A DNA stretch of 64,000 bases from Providencia rettgeri (lineage in GTDB: Bacteria; Pseudomonadota; Gammaproteobacteria; Enterobacterales; Enterobacteriaceae): contig NZ_CP096258.1 in assembly GCF_023205015.1 (NCBI RefSeq), positions 2,294,001-2,358,000 on the forward strand, written 5' to 3'. Below are positions 51,534 to 61,839 of the stretch, one piece after another. Below the pieces are notes generated by a model. The model was not told the DNA's origin. It did no database searches and worked only from the letters and a program-made list of their open reading frames with translations. The first letter of the stretch is position 1; the number at the start of each line of letters is the position of its first letter. A program made the translations under genes and the position numbers.

Positions 51534-54206
51534 CTAATGTAGCATCTGCCTTATCACATAATGCAAAATCCCCCCATGACGGTAATAATCCATCTCCGTT
51601 GCCGTATCAATACGACAGCGAGTGATAACTTCTTTTATATCACCATTGCCATAAGTAATTCTCACTGTGATATCCTGACCTGGGGTAATTGACTGTAACC
51701 CAATGACATCAATGCGTTCATCACCTTTTAAACCGAGTGTTTTGCGAGAGACCCCATCTTTAAACTCCAAAGGTATAACCCCCATACCAATCAAATTAGA
51801 ACGGTGAATACGTTCATATGATTCAGTAATGACGACGCGTACACCCAATAAATTCGTCCCTTTCGCAGCCCAATCTCGGCTAGAACCAGAACCATATTCT
51901 TTACCTGCGATAATGGCTAATGGTCTATTTTCTTGTTGATACAACATTGCCGCATCATAAATCGCCATCTGTTTGCCTGTAGGGATATGCAAGGTATATC
52001 CCCCTTCAACACCTGGCACCATTTCATTACGAATACGAATGTTTGCAAATGTCCCTCGCATCATTACTTCATGGTTACCCCGACGCGAACCATAAGAGTT
52101 GAAATCTGCGACAGCAACACCGTGCTCTTGCAGATATCGTCCAGCTGGGCTCTCTTTTTTGATATTCCCCGCAGGCGAAATGTGGTCAGTAGTAACCGAG
52201 TCGCCGAGGATAGCTAAAATATTTGCGCCATGAATATCTTTGACCGGTGCTGGCTGCACTTGCATACCTTCAAAGAAAGGTGGATGGCGAATATAAGTCG
52301 AGTCTTCTTGCCAATGATAAGTTGAAGAGCTTTCAACTTGTAATGCTCTCCAAGCATCGTCACCTTCAAAGACCGCACTATATTCCTTACGGAACATGTC
52401 TGTTTTAACTTGCTGCACAGCTTGCGCAATTTCAGCACTGGATGGCCAAATATCTTTCAAGTAAACATCGTTACCGGATTTATCGACCCCAATAGGATCG
52501 GTTTTCAAGTTGATATTCATGTTCCCTGCCAGCGCATAGGCAACCACCAAAGGCGGTGATGCTAACCAGTTGGTTTTCACCAGTGGGTGAATTCGCCCTT
52601 CAAAGTTACGGTTACCCGATAGCACGGCACCAACGGTAAGATCTGCTTGTTTAATCGCCTCTTCTATTGGTTCTGGTAATGGGCCTGAGTTACCGATACA
52701 AGTTGTACATCCATACCCAACAAGGTTAAATCCAAGTTTATCTAAATACGGTGTTAAACCCGCAACCGCAAGATAATCAGTAACCACTTTAGAGCCCGGT
52801 GCCAATGATGATTTAACCCACGGCTGACGGACTAAGCCTTTTTCAACGGCTTTTTTTGCTAATAGCCCTGCTGCCATTAATACACTTGGGTTTGACGTAT
52901 TTGTACAAGATGTAATTGCCGCAATAACGACAGCGCCATCAGTGAGCTCAAAGGTTTTATTTTGATATTTAACAGAAGGATAGCTTGATTGAATTTTCTT
53001 GTTAACTTCTAACTCTACCGCACCGCGAAATGCTTTTGGCACTTGACTAAGTTCCACTCTGTCTTGTGGGCGTTTAGGCCCTGCTAAGCTGGACTCCACC
53101 GTTGACATATCTAACTCAAGTGTACTGGTGAAAATAGGTTCGTCACCTGCATAACGCCATAACCCCTGCTCCTTACTATAAGCTTCCACCAGCGCAATTT
53201 CATCGTCACTGCGGCCTGTTAAACGCAAATAAGACAGTGTCACTTCATCAACCGGGAAAAACCCACAAGTTGCGCCATATTCAGGTGACATATTTGCAAT
53301 CGTTGCACGGTCTGCTAATGGTAAATCAGCTAAGCCATCACCATAAAATTCTACAAATTTCCCCACCACGCCATGTTGACGTAACATTTGTGTTACGGTT
53401 AATACAAGGTCGGTTGCCGTTATCCCTTCAGATAATTTCCCGGTTAATTTAAAACCCACAACATCAGGGATCAGCATTGAAATCGGTTGGCCTAACATCG
53501 CGGCTTCAGCTTCAATACCACCAACTCCCCATCCTAGTACACCGAGCCCATTGATCATGGTTGTATGGGAGTCTGTCCCGACTAAGGTATCTGGATAAGC
53601 ATATAATTTACCGTCAATTTCTTCATACCATACCGCCTTACCAAGGTATTCTAAATTAACTTGATGACAGATACCGGTACCCGGCGGCACCACTTGAAAA
53701 CGGTTAAATGCTTTTTGCCCCCAACGAAGAAATAAATAACGTTCATGGTTACGCGCCATTTCAATTTCAACGTTATCATCAAAAGCAGATTGGGTAGCAA
53801 ACTCATCCACCATCACCGAGTGGTCAATCACTAAATCAACAGGAGACAACGGGTTCACTTGCTCAACATTACCGCCGAGTGATTTAACCGCCTCACGCAT
53901 CGCGGCAAGGTCAACAACAGCAGGAACACCCGTAAAATCTTGCATAAGAACACGGGCTGGGCGATACGCAATTTCCCTATCTGCATGCGCGTTTTTTTGC
54001 CAGTCAATGATGGCTTGTAAATCTTGTTCGACAACTGAGCTCCCATCAATATGGCGTAATAGGTTTTCGAGTAAGACTTTTAATGACTTAGGTAGCTTAG
54101 TTCCCGCACCGAGCTTTTTTTCAGCTAGTGCTAAACTGAAGTAATTATACTGCTTGTTTCCAACATTGAGTGTCGAGGCACTCGTTGTTTTTAGACTCAA
54201 CGACAT
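51534..54206 (-). CDS. acnA: Aconitate hydratase AcnA
   Basis: AcnA interconverts citrate and isocitrate; it is the stress- and stationary-phase aconitase in E. coli. The 890-residue protein has the 4Fe-4S cysteines C434 (T-S-C-T-N-T-S-N-P), C500 and C503 (G-C-T-T-C-I-G-N-S). The swivel-domain motif G-S-S-R-D-W-A-A-K-G is near the C-terminus. AGGAG precedes the ATG. Confidence 0.97.
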   Translation of the reverse strand: MSLSLKTTSASTLNVGNKQYNYFSLALAEKKLGAGTKLPKSLKVLLENLLRHIDGSSVVEQDLQAIIDWQKNAHADREIAYRPARVLMQDFTGVPAVVDLAAMREAVKSLGGNVEQVNPLSPVDLVIDHSVMVDEFATQSAFDDNVEIEMARNHERYLFLRWGQKAFNRFQVVPPGTGICHQVNLEYLGKAVWYEEIDGKLYAYPDTLVGTDSHTTMINGLGVLGWGVGGIEAEAAMLGQPISMLIPDVVGFKLTGKLSEGITATDLVLTVTQMLRQHGVVGKFVEFYGDGLADLPLADRATIANMSPEYGATCGFFPVDEVTLSYLRLTGRSDDEIALVEAYSKEQGLWRYAGDEPIFTSTLELDMSTVESSLAGPKRPQDRVELSQVPKAFRGAVELEVNKKIQSSYPSVKYQNKTFELTDGAVVIAAITSCTNTSNPSVLMAAGLLAKKAVEKGLVRQPWVKSSLAPGSKVVTDYLAVAGLTPYLDKLGFNLVGYGCTTCIGNSGPLPEPIEEAIKQADLTVGAVLSGNRNFEGRIHPLVKTNWLASPPLVVAYALAGNMNINLKTDPIGVDKSGNDVYLKDIWPSSAEIAQAVQQVKTDMFRKEYSAVFEGDDAWRALQVESSSTYHWQEDSTYIRHPPFFEGMQVQPAPVKDIHGANILAILGDSVTTDHISPAGNIKKESPAGRYLQEHGVAVADFNSYGSRRGNHEVMMRGTFANIRIRNEMVPGVEGGYTLHIPTGKQMAIYDAAMLYQQENRPLAIIAGKEYGSGSSRDWAAKGTNLLGVRVVITESYERIHRSNLIGMGVIPLEFKDGVSRKTLGLKGDERIDVIGLQSITPGQDITVRITYGNGDIKEVITRCRIDTATEMDYYRHGGILHYVIRQMLH

Positions 54207-54425
54207 AACTCCTCCTTGGTTTTTATGGCTATGGCAATATGTGTATTTACCACCATTATTTTTTGTTAACCAATTGTAATCATAGTTGCTCTAGAGATTT
54301 GATTTATAGATTTTGTGCCAAATATTGAAATTTTCTCTATTAATAATAGGAAATTTGAGATAAGAAGGGAAATAAACCAGAAAATAAGTTTATTCAAATT
54401 ACGCGATACCCGACTGGTGTGTTGA

Positions 54426-54466
54426 CAATAAAAACCCCAGAAATACAGTCACTAGGGTTTTTATTG
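54426..54466 (-). terminator. Terminator after cysB (minus strand)
   Basis: CAATAAAAACCC (54426-54437) pairs perfectly with GGGTTTTTATTG (54455-54466). The T-rich end serves the minus strand. Confidence 0.7.
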
Positions 54467-54498
54467 ATACGTTCGGGCAAAACAGAAGTATAAAAAAA

Positions 54499-55473
54499 TT
54501 ATATGATAGGTAATTTCATATCTTTGAAGAATTCTTCAATTTCTTCATTGTTACGAATGGCAACGGCTTTATCAACGACATCTCGCGTTAAATGAGGTGC
54601 GAAGCGCCACATAAAATCATACATATAACTGCGTAAGAAACTGGTGCGTTTAAAACCAATCTTGGTTGTGCTGTAGCTGAATTTATCACGCATATCAATC
54701 ACAACTAAATCGCTATCACTCACCGGGTCAACGGCCATACTCGCAATAATACCAATCCCTAGCCCTAATCTAACATAGGTTTTGATCACGTCGGCATCGG
54801 TTGCAGTAAAAATAATTTTGGGCTCAAGGCCAATCTTCTGAAATGCTACATCTAATTCTGAACGACCAGTAAACCCATGGGTATAGGTTACAATTTGATA
54901 TTCAGCGATATCTTCAATAGTGACATTTTTTTTCTCCGCAAGTGGATGGCCTTTTTGCACAACCACACAGCGATTCCAATGGTAGCATGGCAACATAATC
55001 AAATCGTTATAAAGGTGTAATGCTTCGGTTGCTATCGCAAAATCACTGTTACCTTTGCAAACTTCTTCAGCGATTTGCGTTGGTGACCCCTGCTGCATGT
55101 GTAATGAAACCTGTGGGTAACGTTCAATAAAGCCTTTGATTGTCGGAGGTAAAGCATAGCGTGCTTGTGTATGTGTCGTGGCAATACTCAAGCTGCCTCT
55201 ATCTGGATAAGTATGTTCCCCTGCAACCGAGCGGATCGCTTCTATTTTTGATAACACTTCGCGAGAGATCCGCACGACTTCTTCCCCTGCTGGGGTAACA
55301 TGCGTTAAGTGTTTACCACTGCGTGCAAAAATTTGGATCCCCAACTCATCTTCAAGCATCCGCACTTGTTTACTGATACCGGGCTGCGATGTAAAAAGCC
55401 CCTCAGCAGTTGAGGAGACATTCAAGTCATGGTTAACCACTTCAACAATATAACGTAATTGCTGCAATTTCAT
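54499..55473 (-). CDS. cysB: Cys regulon activator CysB
   Basis: CysB is the LysR-family activator of sulfate assimilation and cysteine synthesis, induced by N-acetylserine. The 324-residue protein starts M-K-L-Q-Q-L-R-Y-I-V-E-V, with helix-turn-helix residues T-S-Q-P-G-I-S-K-Q-V-R. The effector domain includes T-T-H-T-Q-A-R-Y, the sulfate/inducer pocket. It lies between topA and acnA as in E. coli, but with two extra genes on the topA side. Confidence 0.97.
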   Translation of the reverse strand: MKLQQLRYIVEVVNHDLNVSSTAEGLFTSQPGISKQVRMLEDELGIQIFARSGKHLTHVTPAGEEVVRISREVLSKIEAIRSVAGEHTYPDRGSLSIATTHTQARYALPPTIKGFIERYPQVSLHMQQGSPTQIAEEVCKGNSDFAIATEALHLYNDLIMLPCYHWNRCVVVQKGHPLAEKKNVTIEDIAEYQIVTYTHGFTGRSELDVAFQKIGLEPKIIFTATDADVIKTYVRLGLGIGIIASMAVDPVSDSDLVVIDMRDKFSYSTTKIGFKRTSFLRSYMYDFMWRFAPHLTRDVVDKAVAIRNNEEIEEFFKDMKLPII

Positions 55474-55789
55474 ATTTCAGTCTACCTCATACATGAATAA
55501 TGTGCTTTTGCTATCTATAGCTAAAGAATATTAAATATAACTAAAAGTTATAATGGGTTTGTTTGATATAACAAATATAACATCATTATCATAAGAATAA
55601 ACAGTATGATGATAAAATTTCATCTAAATGCTATTCACAACGGTGAAAGGCAGTAAGATTCTGCAAAGACGGATTAACTTTATTTCATTATGTGGTTCAA
55701 TAAGTGAAATGAATTTTGCAAGACCCTCACTGCAAGGTTTAACGTATTAGAAGTGGATATCGTAATTCTCAACGAAGAGAGGTGGTTAC
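55474..55789. promoter_or_regulatory. cysB / M13 peptidase divergent intergenic region
   Basis: These 316 gene-free AT-rich bases should hold both promoters. An inverted repeat TTTGTT-TGATAT-AACAAA is at 55558-55575, nearer cysB, and could be an operator. CysB sites are too degenerate to assign by eye. Confidence 0.35.
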
Positions 55790-57823
55790 ATGCGTTTGAA
55801 TGTTTTGGCTTTGCTAATAGGTATGTCAACGATTTCTTTTGCCCCTACGCTATTGGCGAAAGAAGTCACTTATGGACAACAAAAAATTGTTTTATCTGAT
55901 GTAATTGAACCCGGAAATGATTTTTATCGTTATGTTAATGACGATTGGATAAATAAAGCGCAAATTCCTACCGGTATGCCACGCATTAACTCTTTTGTGG
56001 AGTTATATTTAAACACAGAAAAACAAATTCAATCAATTGTTGACCAACTACAGCAGATCCCTGAAAACAAACTCACTCATAATCAACGAAATATTCGAAA
56101 TTTATACCTCAGTTACCTGAATGAAAAAGCTATCGAGCAAGCGGGTATTGCCCCAATAAAATCTGATTTAGATGCCATTACTAACGCTAAAGACCATAAT
56201 GATATTAGCAAGTTAATGACCCAACCAGACTATAAATCACTGATTTCTTATTGGGTTGACTTAGATGCCAAAGCACCTGATACCTATGTACTTTATATCG
56301 GCCAAGGTGGTCTAGGCCTGCCTAATCGTACTTATTACCTCGATAACACACCACAAATGGAAGATATTCGAAAAAGTTATATTGCTTATATCGCTACCAT
56401 GTTAAAGCTGGCGGGTGAAAAAGATGTGACACAAAAAGCACAGAAAATTTTTGATTTAGAAAAAGCGATTGCAACTGTACACTGGAGCCCTGAGGCGCGC
56501 CGTGACACCATCAAAAATTACCATGCAATGACCTTAGCTGAAATGAAAAACCATACCCAAGGATTTGATTGGGATAATTTTATTACTAGCCGCAAGTTAA
56601 CAGATAAACAACTTGCAAAAGTGGTCGTTGAAACCGACAGCGCAGTGGAACAAACTGCAAAAATTTTTGCAGAAACTCCCGTCTCAACACTAAAAGATTA
56701 CTTAACCTTTCAATACATTAGTGAACACGCGCGTTATTTAAACCAAACTATAGCTGATGCGCAGTTTGATTTTTATTCGAAGAAACTTAATGGTATTGAA
56801 AAACAACGCACCCGCCAAGAACGCGCTTTGCAAACCGTTAACTCTCTCCAAGGTGAACCGTTAGGTCAAATTTACGTCGAACAATATTTCGACCCACAAG
56901 CGAAAGAAAAAATTAAAGATTTGGTGAGCTATGTGAGAGGAACATTTAATTCACGCTTAAAAGTTAATGACTGGATGGATGAGCCGACTCGCCAAGAAGC
57001 CCTTAAAAAATTGGAACAATTCACCGTTAAAGTGGGTTATCCAGATCAATGGAATGATTTCAGTGCAATTAACCTTAAGCCAGATTCATTATTAGATAAT
57101 TATAAGCAAGTTTTAGCTTGGTCATATGATGATATGATTGGCAAAATTGGCCAGCCGGTTCGTCAATGGGAATGGGGTATGACACCACAGACAGTTAATG
57201 CCTATTTCAACCCTGTTCAAAACGAAATTGTGTTCCCCGCTGCGATTTTACAAGCCCCTTTCTTTGACCCTAATGTTGACCCAGCCTATAACTACGGCGC
57301 AATCGGTGCTGTAATCGGCCACGAAATGGGCCATGGTTTTGACGACCAAGGCAGTTTATATGACGGAACCGGGCAGTTACGTAATTGGTGGAGTGAAAGC
57401 GCTAAAACCCACTTTAAAGAGAAGACCGCTAAGCTTGTTGAGCAATATAACGGATTTACTGTTGATGGCTTAAAGGTGAACGGTGAACTTACATTAGGGG
57501 AGAATATTGGTGACCTTGGCGGGTTAAATATTGCCTTAAGCGCTTATAAACAATTCGCCAAAGAAAACTATCCAAATGGTGAGGCTCCAATTATTGACGG
57601 AACAACTGGGTTACAACGTTTCTTCATTGCTTGGGCTCGTACATGGCAAGAACTGTCAAATAAAGAATCTGAACGCAATAAGATTATGACGGACCCTCAT
57701 AGCCCTAACCAATTCCGCGCAAATGGCGTAGTACGCAATATTGATGACTGGTACGAAACATTCGATGTTGATAAAAATAGCGATCTGTATTTGGCGCCAG
57801 AGCAACGTATTCGTATTTGGTAA
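55790..57823 (+). CDS. M13-family zinc endopeptidase (PepO/neprilysin-like)
   Basis: This is a 677-residue exported metallopeptidase. The signal peptide ends around residue 23 (L-L-A-K). The zinc motif H-E-M-G-H has H511, E512 and H515, and the third ligand is E571 in E-N-I-G-D, with D575. The substrate-binding motif N-A-Y-F-N-P matches N-A-Y-Y-x-P. M13 enzymes cleave oligopeptides. It is inserted between cysB and sodC, which are closer neighbours of topA in E. coli-type order. Without a lipobox it is probably periplasmic. Confidence 0.9.
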   Translation: MRLNVLALLIGMSTISFAPTLLAKEVTYGQQKIVLSDVIEPGNDFYRYVNDDWINKAQIPTGMPRINSFVELYLNTEKQIQSIVDQLQQIPENKLTHNQRNIRNLYLSYLNEKAIEQAGIAPIKSDLDAITNAKDHNDISKLMTQPDYKSLISYWVDLDAKAPDTYVLYIGQGGLGLPNRTYYLDNTPQMEDIRKSYIAYIATMLKLAGEKDVTQKAQKIFDLEKAIATVHWSPEARRDTIKNYHAMTLAEMKNHTQGFDWDNFITSRKLTDKQLAKVVVETDSAVEQTAKIFAETPVSTLKDYLTFQYISEHARYLNQTIADAQFDFYSKKLNGIEKQRTRQERALQTVNSLQGEPLGQIYVEQYFDPQAKEKIKDLVSYVRGTFNSRLKVNDWMDEPTRQEALKKLEQFTVKVGYPDQWNDFSAINLKPDSLLDNYKQVLAWSYDDMIGKIGQPVRQWEWGMTPQTVNAYFNPVQNEIVFPAAILQAPFFDPNVDPAYNYGAIGAVIGHEMGHGFDDQGSLYDGTGQLRNWWSESAKTHFKEKTAKLVEQYNGFTVDGLKVNGELTLGENIGDLGGLNIALSAYKQFAKENYPNGEAPIIDGTTGLQRFFIAWARTWQELSNKESERNKIMTDPHSPNQFRANGVVRNIDDWYETFDVDKNSDLYLAPEQRIRIW

Positions 57824-57835
57824 TTTATCAATGAC

Positions 57836-57873
57836 AAAAGAAGGCTCGAAATTTAGCGTGAGCCTTCTTTTTA
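57836..57873 (+). terminator. Terminator after the M13 peptidase gene
   Basis: AAGAAGGCTC (57838-57847) pairs with GAGCCTTCTT (57860-57869), and the T-run continues to about 57872. Confidence 0.85.
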
Positions 57874-57876
57874 TGA

Positions 57877-57903
57877 CTAGGCATTAAGCGGCGCTGAGCC
57901 CTA
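57877..57903 (+). repeat. Partial copy of the palindromic intergenic repeat
   Basis: 27 bases that match 58000-58026 of the complete element at 24 positions. The rest of the element is absent on this side. Confidence 0.6.
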
Positions 57904-57973
57904 ACAATTCTGCTGTTTAAATCATATTCTAATCAATGCAATACTGTCTTTTAAACTACTTTATAATCAATAC

Positions 57974-58101
57974 AATACGCTAAATAGTTCAAGTTGTGGC
58001 TAGGCAGCAAGCGGCGCTAAGCCCTAGGAGCATAAATAAGTATGTGACTAGGGTTAGCAAGCGCAGCTAACAACGCCACAGCTTGAAATATGACGCGTAT
58101 T
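57974..58101. repeat. 128-bp palindromic intergenic repeat element
   Basis: The outer arms (57974-58000 and 58075-58101) are 27 bases each and complementary at 22 positions. Inside, CCCTAG and CTAGGG and a CATA/TATG pairing extend one long hairpin. One end reaches the sodC stop codon. It resembles, from memory, imperfect hairpin repeats that are common in Yersinia, Serratia and relatives. Such elements are non-coding, MITE-like and can affect mRNA ends. Confidence 0.7.
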
Positions 58102-58624
58102 ATTTGATGACGCCGCAGGCCATTCTTGCCCCACCGCCGCCTAACGCCTCTGGGGTATCAGAATAGTTATCTCCACCCACATGCACCATCAATGCGCGCT
58201 CTTGAACATCTTTGAGTGATTTTAAACGTGGCGCTAGTACCGCATAATTGGCATTACCTTGGCTATCAGCAACTAAGCCGGGTAAATCGCCTAAATGCCC
58301 TGTGTTATCATAAGGGCCTTTGTGGACACCTGTTTTAGCGGGGTCTAAATGGCCACCTGCTTTTAGTGCAGGTACCGATTTACCGTCTTTTTCTGCAGGT
58401 TCGCAGCTTGGGTTCTCATGAATATGAAACCCATGAATGCCTGCTTGTAGGCCCGTTAATTTTGGCGTAAATAGTAATCCATATTCTGTTTCTGAGATAA
58501 CAACCTCACCTATTGCTTTACCATCACCTGTTGGGGTTGCTTCTTTTAATACAACAGTAGATTGAGCAGCGTATGCTGTCCCCGCTGTCAATAATGCAGC
58601 CAGTAAACACATTTTTAACTTCAT
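58100..58624 (-). CDS. sodC: Periplasmic Cu,Zn superoxide dismutase SodC
   Basis: This is a 174-residue exported enzyme with a signal peptide ending at T-A-Y-A. Copper ligands are in H-G-F-H-I-H, and zinc ligands follow in the H-L-D and H-x-G-D region. The bacterial disulphide cysteine is in N-P-S-C-E and pairs with the one in M-A-C-G-V. It dismutates superoxide in the periplasm. Its stop codon abuts a palindromic repeat. Confidence 0.95.
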   Translation of the reverse strand: MKLKMCLLAALLTAGTAYAAQSTVVLKEATPTGDGKAIGEVVISETEYGLLFTPKLTGLQAGIHGFHIHENPSCEPAEKDGKSVPALKAGGHLDPAKTGVHKGPYDNTGHLGDLPGLVADSQGNANYAVLAPRLKSLKDVQERALMVHVGGDNYSDTPEALGGGGARMACGVIK

Positions 58625-58942
58625 TTTGCCTCCGGTGGATAACTTTTATCTATCATTCCATCGACTTACCTAAATATTTTATCAAGGTAAGGATTATTAC
58701 TGCCAATTGATAACCACAATAACTCTATCTTAAGTTAACACAAATTAGTTATCACTTTGGTGCTACATTTGAGTTTAGTTAAAAATTGGCGGCTATATCA
58801 CAGTGAGCGATAAGAAATAAAGGAAATGACAATATAACAGTAGGTTATTCACCGATAGGTATTGATATGAAATTGACAAATTAACAAAAAAGCCAATCAA
58901 ATTAAGTGATTGGCTTTTTTTCTTGAAAACAAAAGAGAACTA
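58625..58942. other. Intergenic stretch between sodC and topA
   Basis: These 318 bases hold the sodC promoter side and the topA terminator (separate entry). I see no gene or other clear structure in the rest. Confidence 0.5.
58886..58921 (-). terminator. Terminator after topA (minus strand)
   Basis: A long A-run, AGCCAATCA pairing with TGATTGGCT, and a T-run on the other side; usable in either direction. Confidence 0.85.
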
Positions 58943-61549
58943 TTACTTCTCTTTTACTTCCCACTTACCGTCAACGTAGAATGCACTCCACCCCGTTGCT
59001 TTGCCGTTTTTCTCTGAAGAAACATATTGTTGCTTCGTTTTACGACTAAAACGGACGATAGTTGGGTTACCTTCGCCATCTTCAGCTGGTGCTTCAGCTA
59101 AATAAGCGAACTTTTTAGGTAAACGGTCTTTAAAGCGCTGTAATTCTGCCACTAATGGCGCACGTGTTTCTCGTGATTTAGGGAATGTATTCGCCGCAAG
59201 GAAAACGCCAGCAGCCCCATCACGTAACACAAAATACGCATCAGATTTTTCACATGGAAGTTCTGGTAATGGCACTGGATCTTCTTTCGGTGGTGCAACT
59301 TCACCACTTCGTAAGATTTTACGCGTATTTTTACACTCTTCGTTGGTGCAACCCATGTACTTACCAAAACGCCCCATTTTCAGGTGCATTTCTGAACCAC
59401 ACTTGTCACACTCAATGACCGGGCCGTCATACCCTTTAATACGGAACTCGCCTTCTTCGATTTCATAACCTTCACACGCAGGGTTATTACCACAAACATG
59501 TAATTTACGGCCATTATCAATCAAATAGCTGTCCATCGCTGTCCCGCATTTTGGACAGCGACGTTTGGCTCTTAATGCGTTAGTTTCCGCATCATCCCCT
59601 TCAAGAACATTAAGGACTTCGTCTTCAGGGATAAGGTTAATCGTTTTTTTACAACGCTCTTTGGGTGGTAATGCGTAACCAGAGCAACCTAAAAATACCC
59701 CGGTTGATGCGGTACGAATACCCATATGGCGCTCACAATCAGGGCAAGTGATTGAGGTAATTACCATTGGGTTGGTGCGCATTCCCCCTTCCTCTGGCTC
59801 TTTTTCAGCAATATCTAGCTGCTTACTAAAATCAGAGAAGAATTCATCTAATACAGCTTTCCACTCAGCATCATGATTAGCCACGTGGTCAAGCTGGTCT
59901 TCCATGCGCGCAGTAAAATCGTAGTTCATCAGGTCGTTAAAGTTTTCCTCTAAACGATCGGTGACGATTTCACCCATTTTTTCTGCATAGAAACGACGGT
60001 TTTCAACTTTGACATAACCTCTGTCTTGGATCGTCGAAATAATCGCTGCATATGTTGAAGGACGGCCAATACCACGCTTTTCTAACTCTTTAACTAAGGA
60101 CGCTTCACTAAAACGTGCTGGCGGCTTAGTAAAGTGTTGGCTAGGCAATAGCTCAACCAGAGACAACTCCGCACCAACTTGTATTGGTGGCAGCGTTTTG
60201 TCTTCATCATTTTTACGCAGTGCAGGCATGACTTTCGTCCAACCATCGAAGCGCAGAGTACGCCCTTTGGCTTTTAGTTCAAAATCCCCTGCTTTGACTG
60301 TTAAGGTTGTTGAATCATATTTCGCAGGTGTCATTTGACAAGCCACAAACTGATTCCAAATTAATTGATACAACCTTTTCGCGTCGTTCTCCATGTCTTT
60401 TAGTGACTCAGGTAAAACATCGACACTAGATGGACGAATGGCTTCGTGCGCTTCTTGCGAATTGTCTTTACTACTATAAACATTGGCATCTTTTGGCAGG
60501 TATTTAGCGCCAAAATTATCATTAATATAACCACGAACCATGTCGAGTGCATCTTGACTCAAATTTGTTGAGTCAGTACGCATATAGGTGATGTAACCCG
60601 CCTCATAAAGACGCTGAGCCATCATCATGGTTTTTTTCACGCCGAAACCTAAACGGGTACTGGCAGCTTGTTGTAGCGTTGACGTGATATACGGAGCGCT
60701 CGGTTTGCTGGATGTCGGTCTATCTTCACGGTCAACAACCGCAAAACGGGCATTTTCCAGTAATTTAACCGCCGCCTCTGTTTGCGCTTTATTGACTGGC
60801 TTAAATGCCTTACCACCTTGTGACGTGACTTCCATACGTAAGTTAGCGATATCTTTATCGGCTAAGTCGGCATGCAGTTCCCAATATTCTTCAGGAACGA
60901 AAGCTTTAATTTCCCGTTCACGTTCAACTATCAGTTTTACTGCAACTGATTGAACGCGACCAGCAGATAAGCCACGAGCCACTTTCTTCCACAACAGTGG
61001 AGAAACCATGTAACCCACAACTCGGTCCATAAAACGACGCGCTTGTTGTGCGTTAACTCTATCTATATTTAATTCCCCAGGGCTATCAAATGCCTGAGTG
61101 ATCGCATTTTTAGTGATCTCATTAAATACAACACGACTAAAACGAGAATCGTCTCCACCTATCACTTCGCGTAAATGCCACGCAATGGCTTCCCCTTCGC
61201 GGTCCAAGTCCGTTGCGAGGTAGATGTGTTCTGCATCCTCCGCCAGTGATTTAAGTTCAGAAACTACTTTCTCTTTACCAGGTAGAATTTGATAATTCGC
61301 TTTCCAACCCTGATAAGGGTCAATCCCCATGCGCTTAACTAATGCATCACGCGGATCTTTTTTTACTTTCTTTGTTTTGTCGGTAGATGAGCCTGTACTC
61401 TTTTGTGAGCCGGTTTGTGAACCAGAGCCGCTTTTCGGCAGATCACGAATGTGGCCAACGCTGCTTTTTACAACGTAGCCACTGCCAAGATACTTATTAA
61501 TCGTTTTGGCCTTTGCCGGGGACTCCACTATAACAAGAGCTTTACCCAT
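58943..61549 (-). CDS. topA: DNA topoisomerase I TopA
   Basis: TopA relaxes negative supercoils (type IA). In this 868-residue protein the Toprim domain starts L-V-I-V-E-S-P-A-K-A-K-T. The active-site Y322 is in Y-I-T-Y-M-R-T-D-S-T. Zinc ribbons are near the C-terminus: C-P-D-C ... C, C-P-K-C ... C, and C-D-K-C ... C. The flexible insertion rich in S, G and T at residues 40-60 is slightly longer than in E. coli. Confidence 0.97.
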   Translation of the reverse strand: MGKALVIVESPAKAKTINKYLGSGYVVKSSVGHIRDLPKSGSGSQTGSQKSTGSSTDKTKKVKKDPRDALVKRMGIDPYQGWKANYQILPGKEKVVSELKSLAEDAEHIYLATDLDREGEAIAWHLREVIGGDDSRFSRVVFNEITKNAITQAFDSPGELNIDRVNAQQARRFMDRVVGYMVSPLLWKKVARGLSAGRVQSVAVKLIVEREREIKAFVPEEYWELHADLADKDIANLRMEVTSQGGKAFKPVNKAQTEAAVKLLENARFAVVDREDRPTSSKPSAPYITSTLQQAASTRLGFGVKKTMMMAQRLYEAGYITYMRTDSTNLSQDALDMVRGYINDNFGAKYLPKDANVYSSKDNSQEAHEAIRPSSVDVLPESLKDMENDAKRLYQLIWNQFVACQMTPAKYDSTTLTVKAGDFELKAKGRTLRFDGWTKVMPALRKNDEDKTLPPIQVGAELSLVELLPSQHFTKPPARFSEASLVKELEKRGIGRPSTYAAIISTIQDRGYVKVENRRFYAEKMGEIVTDRLEENFNDLMNYDFTARMEDQLDHVANHDAEWKAVLDEFFSDFSKQLDIAEKEPEEGGMRTNPMVITSITCPDCERHMGIRTASTGVFLGCSGYALPPKERCKKTINLIPEDEVLNVLEGDDAETNALRAKRRCPKCGTAMDSYLIDNGRKLHVCGNNPACEGYEIEEGEFRIKGYDGPVIECDKCGSEMHLKMGRFGKYMGCTNEECKNTRKILRSGEVAPPKEDPVPLPELPCEKSDAYFVLRDGAAGVFLAANTFPKSRETRAPLVAELQRFKDRLPKKFAYLAEAPAEDGEGNPTIVRFSRKTKQQYVSSEKNGKATGWSAFYVDGKWEVKEK

Positions 61550-61839
61550 ATTTACCTTTACCTAAATATCAATAATGGCGCATTTCTACATTAAAATGCG
61601 CAAAATGAGGATCTCTTTTTTATATTGCGACACAATCACAATATATCAATATATTTTTAAACAATTATTTGTGTTGAAACAAAACTTATAAACTCAATCA
61701 CGTTATTCTAAAAGGCACAAAGAGTCTTCTAGTTGACTGATTTTAACCATATAAAGATGTTTAACCACAATTGAAAACCACACACTCTACCTGATAAAAT
61801 GCTAGAAGCAACCAATTATTTTTTCAAGGAAACCAACGT

